Notes under the pieces: generated by a model
Databases searched by the model: none
The model's input: the letters and a program-made list of their open reading frames with translations, nothing else
What the model was told of the DNA's origin: nothing
Assembly: GCA_022749755.1 (NCBI GenBank)
Contig: CM040441.1
Span: 25,101,740 to 25,165,739 of the forward strand
Direction of reading: 5' to 3'
DNA: 64,000 bases
Source of the DNA: Azadirachta indica
Taxonomy: Eukaryota; Streptophyta; Magnoliopsida; Sapindales; Meliaceae
Part shown: piece after piece, positions 62,401 through 64,000 of the stretch
How the letters are laid out: each line of letters starts with the position of its first letter
Numbering within the stretch: the first letter of the stretch is position 1
Program-made: the position numbers and the translations under genes

Positions 62401-63948
62401 TTTTTATAGTCTGTAAAGACTGCAGTTTCAAAAGGGGTCTTGACTTTCAACATTTTTTTCCACAACTCGAGTCAAAATCATGAACATTGCTGTAAAAGAA
62501 AAAAGTAACAGAAAATAAAAGCAGAAAGGGTCATCACTGAATGATTTACTCGAGCAACTTGCAGAGTTAATCTGAAGAACTAAACAAAATATATTTGTGA
62601 ACACCCTAGATGATCAAAAGATAGAAAACCTATCAAAGTAAACTGAAAATTGATCATATTAAACTCCCCGTGATTCTCAAGTTGAAACTCAAGAAAAGTT
62701 GAAAACGGCTATGATTGTGGACATAAAAAACAAGGGCATGATGACAAAGAAAGAGTATAAAAGAAGCACAAAATCAAACTCAACCAACTGTAAGTGTGGA
62801 AACCCACGTCAGAATGAAACTCAAAAAGAAAAAGGAAAATTTCACAATCAAAACCAGCATCACATTGAGGGTCCACCTTCAACAAGGTGGAAATCCATCA
62901 CCAACCACCATCCACCCAAATCGGATCCAGGAACATGCTCACAACAGCAGCGAGGAAGGGAGCTGATATGAACCGCTCAAAGGATAAAAATTAGCAAAGA
63001 GCAATCAATGGTACACTCCACTAACACAGAAAGGGAAATTATAGTCAAACATGAAATCACTCTGAAGAAAAGAACAGTGACTTCAATTTGATAACCTTAC
63101 AAAAGCATCCAAAAAGACGACCACCAGAAACTTAAGCAATCGTATGAATCACCATATCTTTGTTAACCTTTACTGTGTATGCACAGAAGACCTACTTATG
63201 GACCCCGCCATTTTGAAAGCTAATCAGAATGATAAAAAGGTTCTTTTAAAGCTCTGGATCAAATCTCCCAACACCTCAAAAAACAAAAACTAGAGTAAAA
63301 TGAAACAAACCATAGCTTTCTGTTGGCATTTTTACCTGCAACAACTGAAATATTTTTCCCTTTGTAGCGCTCAACGAACATATCAATCGTGTCTTTGAAT
63401 TCTTTGGGTTTCAGTAACAGAGTGGTGATGTCTTGAAACATAATACCTGCCATTTTGCCGTTAACATTCCCAAAAGGAGTTACTTTAAAAAAGAAAATAT
63501 ACATAGAACCTCTTTGCTCGAGAAAGGAAACCAATAATTTCACTCAAAGAAAAAGATACAAAATTTAGAGGTTATAGGATTTATGCTCTGGAAAAATATG
63601 AAAAGTCCTAGTTTAATTAAGTTGAACACTCGCGTTTGTGATCCTGAGATGCTAAAGAAAATAAAAAAGAATCCACTAAGCGAAAGCTTTTTGTGCTTGC
63701 CACTTCATTTTTGTGCATTTATTTATTATGGTTCAACAACTAAAGAAAGCAAAACCAGAGATATTATTGAAAAGATGATTTGAAAGAACAGACATAGCTA
63801 GCCATAGGAGCGGGAGGCAATGAAATGATGTAATATAGAAAGAGAGTAAAAGGTATAATAATAAACCTGGTTTAGGGAAATTGGGGACAACCCGAATCTG
63901 ATCTTTGATGGCGTTAATACGAGGATCCTTGTCTCTGTAAGCCGACAT
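59430..63948 (-). CDS. APT: Adenine phosphoribosyltransferase (APT)
   Basis: Purine-salvage enzyme that converts adenine and PRPP to AMP and diphosphate. In plants APTs also convert cytokinin bases to nucleotides. Six exons on minus: 63948-63867, 63446-63336, 61383-61291, 60484-60335, 59768-59710 and 59483-59430; total 549 nt, 182 aa, a normal length. Motifs are [50 protein letters not shown], the PRPP-binding loop [12 protein letters not shown] at residues 127-138, then [20 protein letters not shown] and the end [11 protein letters not shown]. No plastid-type extension precedes [14 protein letters not shown], so it is probably cytosolic, closest in my memory to the Arabidopsis APT3/4/5 type. 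The ATG used is the only in-frame one; promoter sequence is cut by the window edge. Introns 2, 3 and 4 show no other gene. Confidence 0.96.
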
Positions 63949-64000
63949 TGTATCACTCAATCTCGCTAACTGTAATATTGTAACACTAAAAACACAACAA

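Noticed and set aside
1..64000. CRISPR arrays, bacterial operons, organelle insertions or rRNA
   Set aside because: None seen. Tandem repeats here are microsatellites or duplicated blocks, and all coding evidence is plant nuclear.

Overview
This is nuclear DNA of a flowering plant, most likely a eudicot. The evidence is a MIR393 microRNA hairpin, plant PR-2 type beta-1,3-glucanases, plant 8-cysteine-motif secreted proteins, plant-type complex I and purine-salvage genes with normal GT-AG introns, and a Ty1/copia and L1-LINE background in very AT-rich spacers. One run of 100 N (22266-22365) shows it is a draft assembly. Species cannot be fixed from the sequence.

Layout. 1-620: MIR393 on the minus strand with a TATA box. 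5896-13924: a tRNA-Cys(GCA) gene on minus, head to head with a 14-exon gene for RNA polymerase III subunit RPC82/RPC3 on plus (529 aa). 12.7-20.0 kb: a tandem duplication whose unit runs from RPC82 intron 12 through a glucanase gene. The first copy gives the intact RPC82 3' end and an intact GH17 glucanase (343 aa). The second gives a decayed RPC82 last exon and a glucanase broken by a 2-bp deletion. 20.6-22.4 kb: a degenerate copia fragment ending in the N gap.

22.4-39.2 kb: a cluster of 8-cysteine-motif (DC2.15/HyPRP-like) genes in several states. One is intact at 30774, one carries a 1-base frameshift at 22447, one is internally deleted at about 33.67 kb, and a diverged intact one lies on minus at 38774. 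Between them are repeated promoter-side and downstream blocks, which have received a LINE tail, an L1 RT fragment, MITEs and nested Mutator-like elements. 41220-41407 is a perfect 188-bp palindrome. 42477-45625: the complex I subunit NDUFB8 gene (minus, 4 exons). 45.7-53.1 kb is AT-rich and contains a MITE inside another transposon. 53132-54010 is a GC-rich intronless gene with a PARP-like C-terminal region. 54.0-59.4 kb is AT-rich with a possible TIR element. 59430-63948 is a complete adenine phosphoribosyltransferase gene (minus, 6 exons).

The genes do not form a pathway. They are ordinary, independently transcribed plant genes. I see no undescribed multi-gene system. The strongest material is structural: the partial-gene tandem duplication, the decaying 8CM array with empty sites for its insertions, the nested elements with 9-bp target duplications, the perfect palindrome, and the Pol III subunit gene sitting divergent to a Pol III-transcribed tRNA gene.
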